Assembly (NCBI GenBank): GCA_963750965.1
Contig: CAVVSK010000014.1
Span: 124,001 to 188,000, forward strand
Source of the DNA: CANKHA01 sp963750965
GTDB lineage: Bacteria > Pseudomonadota > Alphaproteobacteria > Rhizobiales > Xanthobacteraceae
Reading direction: 5' to 3'
Length of the DNA stretch: 64,000 nt
The first letter of the stretch is position 1. Each line of letters opens with the position of its first letter. Shown here one piece after another: positions 1 through 8,176 of the stretch. Under the pieces are notes generated by a model, which made no database searches, was not told the origin of the DNA, and worked only from the letters and a program-made list of their open reading frames with translations. The position numbers were made by a program, and so were the translations under genes.

Positions 1-1
1 C

Positions 2-361
2 CGCCGCTGCCGCTTCGGGGGCGGTGTGAGCTGTGAAGTCAATAATGATTGGTTTGGCACCGTGCGCGGCCGCCTCGGCGTAGCGATGGATCGCTTCATG
101 CCCTATGTCACCGGCGGTGTTGCCTATGGCGACGTGGACGCAAGAGTGGGGCGCTTCTCCGGCAGCGATACGCGGGCCGCCTGGACGCTCGGCGGCGGCG
201 TGGAGTTTGCGCTCGCCGCGCCATGGACCGCGAAGCTGGAATATCTCTTTGTCGATCTCGGCGATGTCGATGTCAGCTGCGGCAGCCGGTGCGGTCTCCG
301 GAACGGCAATTTCGACTTCAACGCGCATATCGTTCGGGCTGGTGTGAACTATCGCTTCTAA
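2..361 (+). CDS. Outer-membrane beta-barrel protein (Omp25/RopB-like), 3' part
   Basis: The reading frame is open to the window edge, so the N-terminus and signal peptide are missing. The visible 119 or so residues show alternating strand pattern, with GRLGVAMDRFMPYVTGGVAYG, AWTLGGGVEFALA and a C-terminal strand GVNYRF ending in Phe, the usual BAM-recognised end of outer-membrane barrels. This is the typical C-terminal half of the small 8-strand porin-like proteins (Omp25/Omp31/RopB, COG3637) that are abundant in Rhizobiales. Two cysteines (SCGSRCG) lie in a predicted surface loop. A strong terminator follows directly. The family call is confident; the physiological role is not known from sequence. 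Confidence 0.85.
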   Translation, partial: RRCRFGGGVSCEVNNDWFGTVRGRLGVAMDRFMPYVTGGVAYGDVDARVGRFSGSDTRAAWTLGGGVEFALAAPWTAKLEYLFVDLGDVDVSCGSRCGLRNGNFDFNAHIVRAGVNYRF

Positions 362-381
362 GCCCGAAGCTTTACGCGAGC

Positions 382-413
382 AAAGCCCCGGCTCGACGCC
401 GGGGCTTTTTTGT
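382..413 (+). terminator. Rho-independent terminator after the barrel gene
   Basis: A perfect 11-bp stem (382-392 with 398-408) around loop TCGAC is followed by a T-rich run to about 413. It lies 20 bases after the stop codon of the outer-membrane protein. Confidence 0.9.
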
Positions 414-513
414 TTGCCTGATGAACAATACAACGGGAGGCGATCGCCCGGAAAAATTCCGCACCGCGCAGCACAGTTCAAGAAACGTGATCAAACAGAG
501 CGGCTGGAAAATC

Positions 514-729
514 TCAGCCGGTGATCACCAGGTTGACAGCTTTGGGGCCTTTGCCCTTCTTGTCGGGTTCGACTTCAAAGCTGAGCCGCTGACCTTCGTT
601 CAGCGATTTCAACCCCGCCGTTTCCACCGCAGTGATGTGCACGAAAACGTCACGCCCGCCGTCATCGGGTTTCACGAATCCGTAGCCACGCTCACCATTG
701 AAAAATTTCACCACACCGGTCTGCGCCAT
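514..729 (-). CDS. cspA: Cold-shock protein, CspA family
   Basis: This 71-residue protein is a single OB-fold cold-shock domain that binds single-stranded RNA/DNA and acts as an RNA chaperone. RNP1 (GYGFVKP) and RNP2 (VFVHITAV) are both present, and the length is that of bacterial Csp proteins. The start MAQTGVVKFF is preferred over a frame extension of six residues because GGGAGG lies a few bases upstream (about 740-745). It stands alone between the barrel gene and rlmJ. A weak hairpin (501-520) overlaps the 3' end. Whether it is cold-induced cannot be told from sequence. Confidence 0.95.
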   Translation of the reverse strand: MAQTGVVKFFNGERGYGFVKPDDGGRDVFVHITAVETAGLKSLNEGQRLSFEVEPDKKGKGPKAVNLVITG

Positions 730-933
730 CGGGAAAAATCCTCCCACTCCCCAAAATGCATCGCCGACCGCGCCCCTGCGGTACGGCGGCTCAACCGGAC
801 TCCTTATTCGGAGAAGCGACAGCCCCCAGGCCTCGGTTCCGCCGGCCCCCTTGATGGAGGCGGAATATCCAGCCAGCGGTATAGGGGTAAACGAACACGA
901 GCACGCTGGAAAGAGGCGAACGGCAGGAGCCGT

Positions 934-1782
934 CTAAATTTCCCGGGCAAGCCAGTCCAGACGGAAGCCGCCTTGGCCCGGCGCCAGAGATCCGGCGAGC
1001 GCCGGAAGCAGCACGGCCAATTCCCCCTCGAGTGTCCAGGGCGGGTTAACGACAATCAGCCCTGCGCCGGTCAAACGGTCGCCGGCCGGCACGCGCGCGG
1101 TGGTCAATTCGGCCCGCAAAATCTTGCCAATGCGCAGCGCTGTCAGGCGCTTGGCCAAGGCCTCCGGGCCGCTGCGGTCCTTGATCGGATACCAAAGCAA
1201 ATAGATCCCGTTCGCCCATTTGCGCTGCGCGTCCTTGAAGGCCTCCGCAACCCGCGTGAACTCGTCGGGCGCCTCATAGGGCGGGTCGATCAACACCAGC
1301 CCACGGCGCTCCTTAGGCGGCAGATAGGCCGACAGCGCGGTCCAGCCGTCGATCACCAAGGCCTTGGCACGGGTGCTGGTCGCCAGGTTCTTGGCCAGTG
1401 CCGCCGCAGTGCGCGGCTCGAGCTCGCAGGCGATCAACCGGTCGCGCGGGCGCAGCCAGGCGCGCACCAGAAGCGGCGAGCCGGGATAGACCTTGATCCG
1501 TCCACCCGGGTTGAGCGCCGCCACAGCGTCGAGGTAAGGCGACAGCAGCGCGCTCACTTCGGGCGCGAGATCAGCCTTCAGCAGGCGCCCGATCCCCTCA
1601 CGCCACTCCCCGGTGCGCGCCGCCTCCGGTCCGCTGAGGTCGTAAAGGCCGGCGCCGGCATGGGTGTCGATCACCCGAAACGGCGCAGGCTTCTCGCGCA
1701 GATAGCTGACGATACGCGCCAGCGTTGCGTGCTTGACCACGTCGGCGAAATTGCCCGCATGAAATCCGTGCCGGTAGTTCAT
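934..1782 (-). CDS. rlmJ: 23S rRNA (adenine(2030)-N6)-methyltransferase
   Basis: RlmJ methylates A2030 of 23S rRNA using S-adenosylmethionine. The 282-residue product begins with the family's hallmark MNYRHGFHAGNFADVVKH, has the SAM-binding segment VIDTHAGAGLYDL (about 38-49), and the catalytic DPPY of N6-adenine methylases at 166-169. A longer frame reaches 1824, but the conserved N-terminus places the start at 1782. It lies 16 bp downstream of the RNase T2 gene on the same strand, so the two may be co-transcribed. Confidence is high. Confidence 0.95.
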   Translation of the reverse strand: MNYRHGFHAGNFADVVKHATLARIVSYLREKPAPFRVIDTHAGAGLYDLSGPEAARTGEWREGIGRLLKADLAPEVSALLSPYLDAVAALNPGGRIKVYPGSPLLVRAWLRPRDRLIACELEPRTAAALAKNLATSTRAKALVIDGWTALSAYLPPKERRGLVLIDPPYEAPDEFTRVAEAFKDAQRKWANGIYLLWYPIKDRSGPEALAKRLTALRIGKILRAELTTARVPAGDRLTGAGLIVVNPPWTLEGELAVLLPALAGSLAPGQGGFRLDWLAREI

Positions 1783-1798
1783 GCCTTGCGATAGCGTA

Positions 1799-2500
1799 TT
1801 AGCGCGCCGTCGCAAGCCCTCCAACGCGCACCGCGGGCATGACGAGTTTCGCGCGTTTGCAGCTGCGGCGTTCCAGTTCCGAACAGTCCCGAAACTGCAG
1901 GTCCTTGGTCAAACAAACCCGCACTTCGTTGACGCGTCTGCTGTCGCAGGTGACCGAAATTCCGCCGGCGCTCAGGTTTGGATTGGCTTTGAGGAATGCT
2001 TCCTCCACCTCGGCAGGCGCCACTTCCCGGGCGATCGGAGCTTCCAGGAACTCGTCCGGAATTTTCACCACAGCACGCGCCTTGCGAATTTCTTCAAAGT
2101 AACGTCCGACGGAAAAACCCGCGCAGGTGCCGTGCTTGCGCCATTCGTTGAAGATCAACCGCGGGCTCGGCATCAGATCGAGCATGGATGAGACCGCCGC
2201 GCGGTCGACCCGCGGCGGTGGCTGCTGGCAATATTCCGGGAAACCCTTTTCGTATTGCGGCCAAAGCCCATGCACGACGAAGGAATAGGGCCGCTCGCCG
2301 CATTGCTCGGCCGGTGCGCGGCCGGGCGAGCGTTCCTCCGCGGCCTCACAAAAGGACGGCGACCATGACAAGGCGAGAACGTAGAAGTCGAATTGCCCGG
2401 GCTGGTTTTGCCGCCGGTCCTGCGCCGGCGCCGTCGTCACGGTGAGGGAGAACACAAAAATAAAGGCGGCCAGAGCCGCCGATCGATGGATGCTATGCAT
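1799..2500 (-). CDS. Exported ribonuclease T2 family protein
   Basis: RNase T2 enzymes cleave single-stranded RNA via a 2',3'-cyclic phosphate, usually in the periplasm or outside the cell. A signal peptide (residues about 1-27, ending APAQD) is followed by both catalytic segments: FVVHGLWPQ with His77 and FNEWRKHGTCAG with Glu119 and His123. Several cysteines fit the disulfides of the family. The start at ATG 2500 is chosen over an upstream TTG (2512). It lies directly upstream of rlmJ. Likely roles are RNA scavenging or a general periplasmic nuclease. Confidence 0.9.
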   Translation of the reverse strand: MHSIHRSAALAAFIFVFSLTVTTAPAQDRRQNQPGQFDFYVLALSWSPSFCEAAEERSPGRAPAEQCGERPYSFVVHGLWPQYEKGFPEYCQQPPPRVDRAAVSSMLDLMPSPRLIFNEWRKHGTCAGFSVGRYFEEIRKARAVVKIPDEFLEAPIAREVAPAEVEEAFLKANPNLSAGGISVTCDSRRVNEVRVCLTKDLQFRDCSELERRSCKRAKLVMPAVRVGGLATAR

Positions 2501-2596
2501 GACACGCCCCAAACTGCTTGTTGCAGACGCCAGAGCCTACCAGAGTCGCCGGAACATTGACAAGAACAAAACGGGAATAAAAAGGGTCGAACCCGC

Positions 2597-3049
2597 TTAT
2601 GGGCGCGCCATGCTGCATCCCGGGTTGTAGGCCCAGTTTCGATCCAGCCCGACGACGCACCATTCAACGCCCCAGGTGAGCCCAATCAGTCCGGTATCCT
2701 CCGCGATGACGTAATGCAGCGGACGCCATTGTCCGTCCGAAACCTTGGTCCGGGCGCTGCAAAAGCGGCGGGGAATGGCTTCGTCCGCCCAGGGCCGCAG
2801 AGCGGTTTCCCGCACATCGGCAAAATCCACCAGCTGCAGGTTGCTGGTCCAGAACCGGCTTTCCTTCTGGGCGAAGCGGGAAGCGATCACGCTGAGCGCG
2901 GCCTCGCATTGCGGCAGGATCGAGTCGTAGCGCGGCCCGAACAGGTAGAAATTCTTTTCCAGAAGACTGGCGGCGGGCGCTGGCATTGGCCAGCCTGCCA
3001 TTCCCATCATCGCGAAGGCAAGAATCCAACCTTTCAGGCCAGCCGGCAT
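2597..3049 (-). CDS. Small exported protein of unknown function
   Basis: The 150-residue product starts with a clear signal peptide (hydrophobic ILAFAMMGMAGWPM, then PAPAAS) and so should be periplasmic. The mature part has four cysteines (LPQCEAAL, RRFCSAR, EWCVVG, NPGCSM), which could form two disulfides. GGGAGG lies eight bases before the ATG, supporting the start. I do not recognise a named domain. It precedes the RNase T2 gene on the same strand with a gap of about 100 bases; no functional link can be shown. Confidence 0.75.
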   Translation of the reverse strand: MPAGLKGWILAFAMMGMAGWPMPAPAASLLEKNFYLFGPRYDSILPQCEAALSVIASRFAQKESRFWTSNLQLVDFADVRETALRPWADEAIPRRFCSARTKVSDGQWRPLHYVIAEDTGLIGLTWGVEWCVVGLDRNWAYNPGCSMARP

Positions 3050-3271
3050 CGCACTGCCTCCCAGAAGATTCCAAATCGCTTACAGACGGTGCCGCGTCGC
3101 CCGCGCAGGGTCAAGAGCAACGAGCCGGCTGCGATTTAACCACGGCTTTTTTCTTGTCGCCGTGACCTGCGCGCATTTTTTGCCGCGCGGTGGCTGTGAT
3201 CGGCCCCGGGGCGGCTTTCAAATAAAGCAAAGCCGCTCTAAGCTTTGCAGCCGTCGCGCAGGAGCTGCCTC

Positions 3272-3556
3272 ATGATTCGAAGAATGCTTATCCTGGTAAT
3301 GCTTGCGGCTGCGCCGTCTGCCGCGCAGGCCCAGCTTTACATTTCCGGCAATGATACCGGCGGGATGATCCCCTGGAGCCCGGAAAGCGAAAGATTAGCC
3401 GTTGCAGCCGCGGATGCGCATTGCGCCGGCTATGGGAAACTCGCCCGCGTCACCAGCGTCTATCGGCAATATGGCCATTACATCGGCTTCGCCTGCGCTT
3501 TCCCGCGCGGTTATGTCCTAAAGGAACGTGACTTCGCGATCCGCACCAAAGGCTGA
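3272..3556 (+). CDS. Small exported hypothetical protein
   Basis: The 94-residue product has a signal peptide (MIRRMLILVMLAAAPSAAQA) and a short mature region with two cysteines (DAHCAGYG, GFACAFPRGY) that may pair. The start at ATG 3272 is supported by AGGAG at 3260-3264; a frame extension to 3245 lacks such support. The pattern 'AHCAGYGK..R....Y..YIGFAC' recurs in short exported proteins of Rhizobiales as far as I recall, but no function is known to me. It is monocistronic, facing the convergent rsmE. Confidence 0.75.
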   Translation: MIRRMLILVMLAAAPSAAQAQLYISGNDTGGMIPWSPESERLAVAAADAHCAGYGKLARVTSVYRQYGHYIGFACAFPRGYVLKERDFAIRTKG

Positions 3557-3609
3557 CCGCGGATGATTCGGTGAAGTCTCAGTTGGCTTCCCCGATACGC
3601 TGGTCGCGC

Positions 3610-4365
3610 CTAGCGCCAATCTCCCAGCACGGCCTGAACCAGCGCCAGCGCCGCCACCGCGGCAGTGTCGGCGCGCAGGATGCGCGGGCCGAGCGCAAGC
3701 CGCAGCACATTTGACGCGCGCATCAGCATCGCCCGCTCGTCTTCGGCAAAGCCGCCTTCGGGGCCGATCAACAACGCGAGCGGGATCGCGCCGGTCTGAT
3801 CGCTGCGCAGCTGCTGCAGCGCCGCGAGCGGATCTTTCACCTCCGCATCCTCGTCGCAAAAAACCAGCAACCGCGATGGCTCGCGCCCTGCGAGCGCCTG
3901 TTCCAGATCGGCCGGCGTGCCGATCTCAGGCAGCGTCAGGATGCCGCACTGCTCCGCCGCTTCCACCGCATTGGCCCGCATCCGATCCAGATTGACGCGC
4001 GCGGCCTGGGTATGCCGCGTGATCACCGGTTGCAGCCGCGCGGCGCCCATCTCCACGGCCTTCTGGGCCATATAATCGAGCCGGGAATGTTTCAGCGGAG
4101 CGAACCAGTAATGCAGATCGCCAGGTGCGGTCTGGCCGCGGATGCGTTCTTCCAGCTGCGCCGAAACGCTGCGTTTGCCGGGACTTTCGAGCCGCGCGCG
4201 CCATTCGCCGTCCCGGCCGTTGAACAGCAGGACCGGATCGCCGGCCTTGAACCGCATCACATGCAGGAGATAGTGCGTATGCGGCTGTTCCAGCGCGACC
4301 ATCATGCCCGCGCCGAGCGGGGAATTGGTGTAAAGGCGTGGGGTGCGGATGTCGTAGCGGGCCAT
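3610..4365 (-). CDS. rsmE: 16S rRNA (uracil(1498)-N3)-methyltransferase
   Basis: RsmE methylates U1498 of 16S rRNA and belongs to the SPOUT (knotted) methyltransferases. The 251-residue protein has an N-terminal PUA-like part (RLYTNSPLG..H.LHVMRFKAGDPV) and the C-terminal SPOUT signature LLIGPEGGFAEDE followed by LALGPRILRADTA, which forms the SAM-binding knot. Length is standard for the family. It is divergent from the 4531 gene. In many Rhizobiales rsmE sits beside ubiA, as here with one gene between. Confidence 0.95.
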   Translation of the reverse strand: MARYDIRTPRLYTNSPLGAGMMVALEQPHTHYLLHVMRFKAGDPVLLFNGRDGEWRARLESPGKRSVSAQLEERIRGQTAPGDLHYWFAPLKHSRLDYMAQKAVEMGAARLQPVITRHTQAARVNLDRMRANAVEAAEQCGILTLPEIGTPADLEQALAGREPSRLLVFCDEDAEVKDPLAALQQLRSDQTGAIPLALLIGPEGGFAEDERAMLMRASNVLRLALGPRILRADTAAVAALALVQAVLGDWR

Positions 4366-4530
4366 GCTGCTTGCCGATCGCGGCCGAAGCCGCTTTAACT
4401 CTGCCCATCTTTACCTTCCGGCAAGCCCGGCAAAAGAAGATATCTTGTTGCCGCCTTCTCGCCGGAATCCAAGCGCTGTTAGGGACCGGCCGGGGGCGGC
4501 TCGACGATCCTTTGGAGGGGGAGATTTATC

Positions 4531-5124
4531 ATGCTGCTTCGCTATGCTCTCGTGGCCGCCGCGGCTTTCGCTGTCGCGGGCATCGCTGAAGCGCAGGCGC
4601 AATCCCCCTTTCCTCCGGTCGGACAGCAATCATCCCCCTTTCCTCCGGTCGGACAACAGTCTTCACCCTTCCCTCCAGTCGGACAGCAATCGACGGCTCC
4701 TTCCGCCGCGCAGCCGCAGCAGAAGCCGCCCTGTTTCGACGAGTTCATTCCGCTGCGGCAGGAAGTGGAAAAACGGTTCGAGGCGGCGAAAGCGGGTATC
4801 GACCGGCGCGGGTCCGCCGCCGAGTTGTGCAATCTGCTGACGAAATTCACTCAAGCCGAAGTGCAGATGATCAAATACGTTCGCGAGAACGGCCCGGCGT
4901 GCAATTTCCCGCCGGCCCTGCTGGAAGGCGCTCAGGCAAGTAATGCCAAGACGGAGGGCTATCGCAAGCAAGCTTGCACCGCCGCTGCCGCGCCAGCGAA
5001 ACCGGCGCGCCCGGCTGCGCCCACCTTGAGCGACGCGTTAAGCGCGCCTGTGGCCGGCAAGGACAACACCCGGACCGGCCGCGGCACGCTCAATTCACTC
5101 AGCGGCAATCCGCTCGCGCGATGA
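4531..5124 (+). CDS. Exported protein with triplicated SPFPPVGQQS repeat
   Basis: The 197-residue product has a signal peptide (cleaved near AEAQAQ), then three tandem copies of a 10-residue unit SPFPPVGQQS, then a Pro/Gln-rich linker and a mostly helical domain with four cysteines (PPCFDEF, AELCNLL, GPACNFP, KQACTAA). The C-terminus is Ala/Pro-rich. A GGAGGGGGAG run precedes the start. The stop overlaps the ubiA start by ATGA, so the two are probably translationally coupled. I do not know its function; a periplasmic role is inferred from the signal peptide. Confidence 0.8.
   Translation: MLLRYALVAAAAFAVAGIAEAQAQSPFPPVGQQSSPFPPVGQQSSPFPPVGQQSTAPSAAQPQQKPPCFDEFIPLRQEVEKRFEAAKAGIDRRGSAAELCNLLTKFTQAEVQMIKYVRENGPACNFPPALLEGAQASNAKTEGYRKQACTAAAAPAKPARPAAPTLSDALSAPVAGKDNTRTGRGTLNSLSGNPLAR
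4601..4690 (+). repeat. Three tandem 30-bp repeats inside the 4531 gene
   Basis: Units 4601-4630, 4631-4660 and 4661-4690 are near-identical; the third has diverged slightly at synonymous or near-synonymous positions. They encode the SPFPPVGQQS decapeptide three times. Copy number may vary by slippage. Confidence 0.9.
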
Positions 5125-6056
5125 GCGAGACGGCGGGTCGTGTCGCCGATGCGACCGGCAATTGGGTCGATCGTCTCGCGCCCGCTTCCTTTCGCCCCTA
5201 TTTGCGACTCGCCCGCTTCGACCGGCCGATCGGTGCCTGGTTGTTGCTGCTGCCTTGCTGGTGGTCGGCGAGCCTGGCCGCGGTCTACGGCAAGGCGCCT
5301 TTCCCCTCTCCCTGGCACCTGGTGCTGTTCTTCGTCGGCGCCTTTGTGATGCGCGGCTGCGGCTGCACCTGGAACGACATCGTCGACCGCAACATCGACG
5401 CGCAGGTGGCGCGCACGCGCTCACGTCCGATTCCGTCCGGCCAGGTGAGCCTGACCGGCGCCGTGGTATTCCTGGTCTTGCAGGCGCTGACCGGACTCGT
5501 CGTGCTGCTGCAATTCAACAGCTTCGCAATCGGCACCGGCATCGCCTCGCTTGCGATCGTCGCGGTCTATCCCTTCTTCAAGCGCGTCACTTACTGGCCG
5601 CAGATCGTGCTCGGTCTGGCGTTTTCCTGGGGCGCGCTGATGGGATGGGCGGCTGCCTTCGGCCGGCTCGATCCTCCCGCCTTGCTGCTCTATGCCGGGT
5701 CGATCGCCTGGGTGATCGGCTATGACACCATCTACGCGCATCAAGACCGCGAAGACGATGCGCTGGTCGGAATGAAATCGACGGCACTGCTCTTCGGCGC
5801 GCGCACCAAACCGTTCCTTTCGGCATTCTATGCCGCCGCGGTGATCTTGATTGGACTTGCCGGCTGGACTGCGGGCGCGGGCATCTTGTTTGCGTCAGTC
5901 CTCGCGGCCTTCGCGGCGCATCTTGCCTGGCAAATCTGGCGGCTCGACATCGACGATGCGGACCGCTGCCTCGCGCTGTTCAAATCCAACCGCGACGCCG
6001 GATTGATCCTGTTCGCCGGCATCACGCTTGATGCGGGCTTGCGCCATTTTATTTAG
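5121..6056 (+). CDS. ubiA: 4-hydroxybenzoate polyprenyltransferase (ubiquinone biosynthesis)
   Basis: UbiA attaches the polyprenyl chain to 4-hydroxybenzoate at the inner membrane, an early step of ubiquinone synthesis. The 311-residue protein is very hydrophobic (about nine membrane segments) and has both Mg-diphosphate motifs: NDIVDRNIDAQVARTRSRP and YDTIYAHQDREDD. The start MSETAGR at 5121 overlaps the upstream stop by ATGA; a longer frame from 4974 only runs through the neighbouring gene. A 50-bp stretch of this gene (5760-5809) recurs at 8072-8121. Confidence 0.96.
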   Translation: MSETAGRVADATGNWVDRLAPASFRPYLRLARFDRPIGAWLLLLPCWWSASLAAVYGKAPFPSPWHLVLFFVGAFVMRGCGCTWNDIVDRNIDAQVARTRSRPIPSGQVSLTGAVVFLVLQALTGLVVLLQFNSFAIGTGIASLAIVAVYPFFKRVTYWPQIVLGLAFSWGALMGWAAAFGRLDPPALLLYAGSIAWVIGYDTIYAHQDREDDALVGMKSTALLFGARTKPFLSAFYAAAVILIGLAGWTAGAGILFASVLAAFAAHLAWQIWRLDIDDADRCLALFKSNRDAGLILFAGITLDAGLRHFI

Positions 6057-6217
6057 GCCAGGCTCCTTCCGTCCGCACAGGACAAATTCCTAGCCACGCT
6101 CCGCGATGCGCCGGTTCCGAGCGGGCGCAATCCTACCAACGTCCGACGACTTATGAACTATATATCTCGGCGCTGGCCCTGTTATAGCGTTGGCTCGTCG
6201 ACAACGCGGGCTCGGAT

Positions 6218-7237
6218 ATGAAAATTTGCATATACGGAGCTGGGGCGATAGGCGGCTATCTGGGCGTGCTGCTCAAGCTCGCGGGCGCTGACGTGTCGTT
6301 GATCGCGCGCGGCGCGCACCTGGAAGCCATCCGCAAAAACGGGGTGCGTCTTCAGATCGGCAAAGAGGAGAAGTCGGCGAAGATGCCGGCGACCGCGGAC
6401 CCGAAGGAACTCGGACCGCAAGATTACGTGATTATCGCGTTGAAGGCGCACCAAGCCTGGGAAGTTGCCGAGCAGATGGCGCCGCTATTGGGCAAGAGCA
6501 CCGCCGTCGTGACCGCCCAGAACGGCCTACCATGGTGGTACTTTCACGGATTCGAAGGCCAATATGCCGACCGCCGTATCGAGAGCGTCGATCCCGACGA
6601 TCGGCAATGGAATGCGATCGGTCCCGAGCGCGTTATCGGCTGCACGGTCTATCCCGCGGCTGAGGTGATCGCGCCCGGCGTGATCAAGCATATTGCCGGC
6701 GACAAGTTTGGTCTCGGCGAACCAACGAGACAAAAGACCGAACGTATCGAGAAGCTTTCGCAAATATTCGACAAGGCGGGGCTGAAGGCGCCAATCCTTC
6801 CGGAGATCCGCAACGACATCTGGCTGAAGCTGTGGGGCAACCTGTGCTTCAATCCGATCTCCGCGCTAACGCGGGCGACCCTCGACGTGGTCGCGACCGA
6901 GCCCGGCACGCGCAATCTGTCGCGCGCCATGATGCTCGAAGCCGAGCGCATAGGCCGGCGCATCGGCGCGCACTTCCGGGTGGACGTGGACCGCCGGATC
7001 GACGGCGCGGCGAAAGTGGGCGCGCACCGGACCTCCATGCTGCAGGACCTCGAGAAAGGCAGGCCGCTGGAGATTGACGCGATGCTGACCGCGGTGCAGG
7101 AGCTCGGGCGGCTCACCGAAGTCGACACGCCCTTTATCGACGCCGTGCTCGGCCTGGTGCAGCAGATGGCCCGTGTCGCCGGCCTCTATCCCACTTTCCC
7201 CGACGCATTCTCCAGCGACGTGAAGGCGATCGATTAG
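6218..7237 (+). CDS. 2-dehydropantoate 2-reductase family oxidoreductase
   Basis: This 339-residue NAD(P)H-dependent reductase belongs to the PanE/ApbA family. It has an N-terminal Rossmann motif (YGAGAIGGYLG), the hinge Asn region (TAQNGLPWW) and the C-terminal catalytic Lys region (NDIWLKLWGNLCFNP, then HRTSMLQDLEKGRPLEIDA). The TAQNG.P.W..HG insertion is typical of PanE-like proteins that often sit in catabolic clusters, so ketopantoate may not be the substrate. The next gene, 53 bp downstream, is an FAA hydrolase, consistent with a small carboxylic-acid catabolic operon. Specificity is undetermined. Confidence 0.85.
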   Translation: MKICIYGAGAIGGYLGVLLKLAGADVSLIARGAHLEAIRKNGVRLQIGKEEKSAKMPATADPKELGPQDYVIIALKAHQAWEVAEQMAPLLGKSTAVVTAQNGLPWWYFHGFEGQYADRRIESVDPDDRQWNAIGPERVIGCTVYPAAEVIAPGVIKHIAGDKFGLGEPTRQKTERIEKLSQIFDKAGLKAPILPEIRNDIWLKLWGNLCFNPISALTRATLDVVATEPGTRNLSRAMMLEAERIGRRIGAHFRVDVDRRIDGAAKVGAHRTSMLQDLEKGRPLEIDAMLTAVQELGRLTEVDTPFIDAVLGLVQQMARVAGLYPTFPDAFSSDVKAID

Positions 7238-7290
7238 GCACGGCAGCAAAAGGCAAGCCTCGTTGCCGCAGCCTATCTGGAAAGAATGAC

Positions 7291-8064
7291 ATGGCCCAGT
7301 GGATCAGGTTTGAGCACGGTGGCAGGTCAGGCTTTGGCGTGCTGGAGCGCGAGTCTATTGTCGTTCATTCCGGCGATATGTTCGAAGGCGCGGATCCGAC
7401 TGGCGAGAAGATCAAGTTCGCAGACGCGAAGATTCTCACGCCATGCGAACCGTCGAAGATGATCTGTTTGTGGAACAACTTTCACCAGCTCGCCGCCAAG
7501 AACGGCTTTTCCCGTCCCGAGGAGCCGCTCTATTTCCTGAAGGCACCGAATGCCTATTGGCCCACAAACCAGCCGATAAGGCGCCCGCCTACCTATGACG
7601 GGAAAGTCATTTACGAAGGCGAACTGGGCGTCGTCATTGGCAAGAAGTGCTTCAACATCACCGAGGCTCGCGCGGGCGATTACATCTTCGGTTATACGTG
7701 CGTGAACGATGTCACCGCTGTCGATCTTTTGAAAAAAGACCCTTCTTTCGAGCAGTGGGCGCGTTGCAAGAGCTTTGACACCTTCGGCGTGTTCGGCCCG
7801 GTGATTACGACCGGCCTCGACCCGATGACGCTCTCGATCAAGACCATCCTCAATGGCACGGAACGTCAGAATTATCCGGTTACGGACATGTTCTTTCCGC
7901 CGCACAAACTGGTAGCAGCCGTCTCGCGCGATATGACGCTGATGCCTGGTGACATTATCGCCTGCGGCACCTCGCTCGGCGTCGGCGTGATGCGCGAAGT
8001 TTCGAACGTGGTCGAGATTGTCATCGACGGCGTCGGCAAGCTCACCAATTCGTTCGATAACTAA
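7291..8064 (+). CDS. Fumarylacetoacetate hydrolase family protein
   Basis: The 257-residue product matches the FAH fold, which cleaves or hydrates 2-oxo-dicarboxylic or acylpyruvate compounds with a divalent metal. The metal-binding acidic pattern is visible: VIYEGELGVVIG followed by GYTCVNDVTAVDL. The catalytic core (FLKAPNAYWPTNQPI, ACGTSLGVGVM) is complete. It follows the PanE-like reductase and is likely co-transcribed with it. Candidates include 2-hydroxyhepta-2,4-diene-1,7-dioate isomerase or acylpyruvate hydrolase; sequence alone cannot decide. Confidence 0.88.
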   Translation: MAQWIRFEHGGRSGFGVLERESIVVHSGDMFEGADPTGEKIKFADAKILTPCEPSKMICLWNNFHQLAAKNGFSRPEEPLYFLKAPNAYWPTNQPIRRPPTYDGKVIYEGELGVVIGKKCFNITEARAGDYIFGYTCVNDVTAVDLLKKDPSFEQWARCKSFDTFGVFGPVITTGLDPMTLSIKTILNGTERQNYPVTDMFFPPHKLVAAVSRDMTLMPGDIIACGTSLGVGVMREVSNVVEIVIDGVGKLTNSFDN

Positions 8065-8071
8065 TCGCGCC

Positions 8072-8121
8072 GCGCTGGTTGGGATGAAATCGACGGCACT
8101 GCTCTTCGACGCGCGCACGAA
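8072..8121 (+). pseudogene. Fragment homologous to ubiA (relic)
   Basis: This 50-base stretch differs from ubiA 5760-5809 at only four positions. In ubiA it encodes ALVGMKSTALLFGARTK; here it would read ALVGMKSTALLFDARTN, but it has no start and lies just after the FAA hydrolase stop. No further ubiA similarity is seen on either side. It looks like a duplicated or recombined gene fragment. Confidence 0.6.
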
Positions 8122-8176
8122 CCTGGTCCGCAAGTCGTCCGCCTGGGCCAAACAATGGCCTTGTCAATCGCAGAGG

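Noticed and set aside
49..1794. A 581-residue + strand open frame across the barrel gene, cspA and rlmJ
   Set aside because: It runs antisense or out of frame to three clear genes, has arginine-rich low-complexity composition and no start context; a high-GC shadow.
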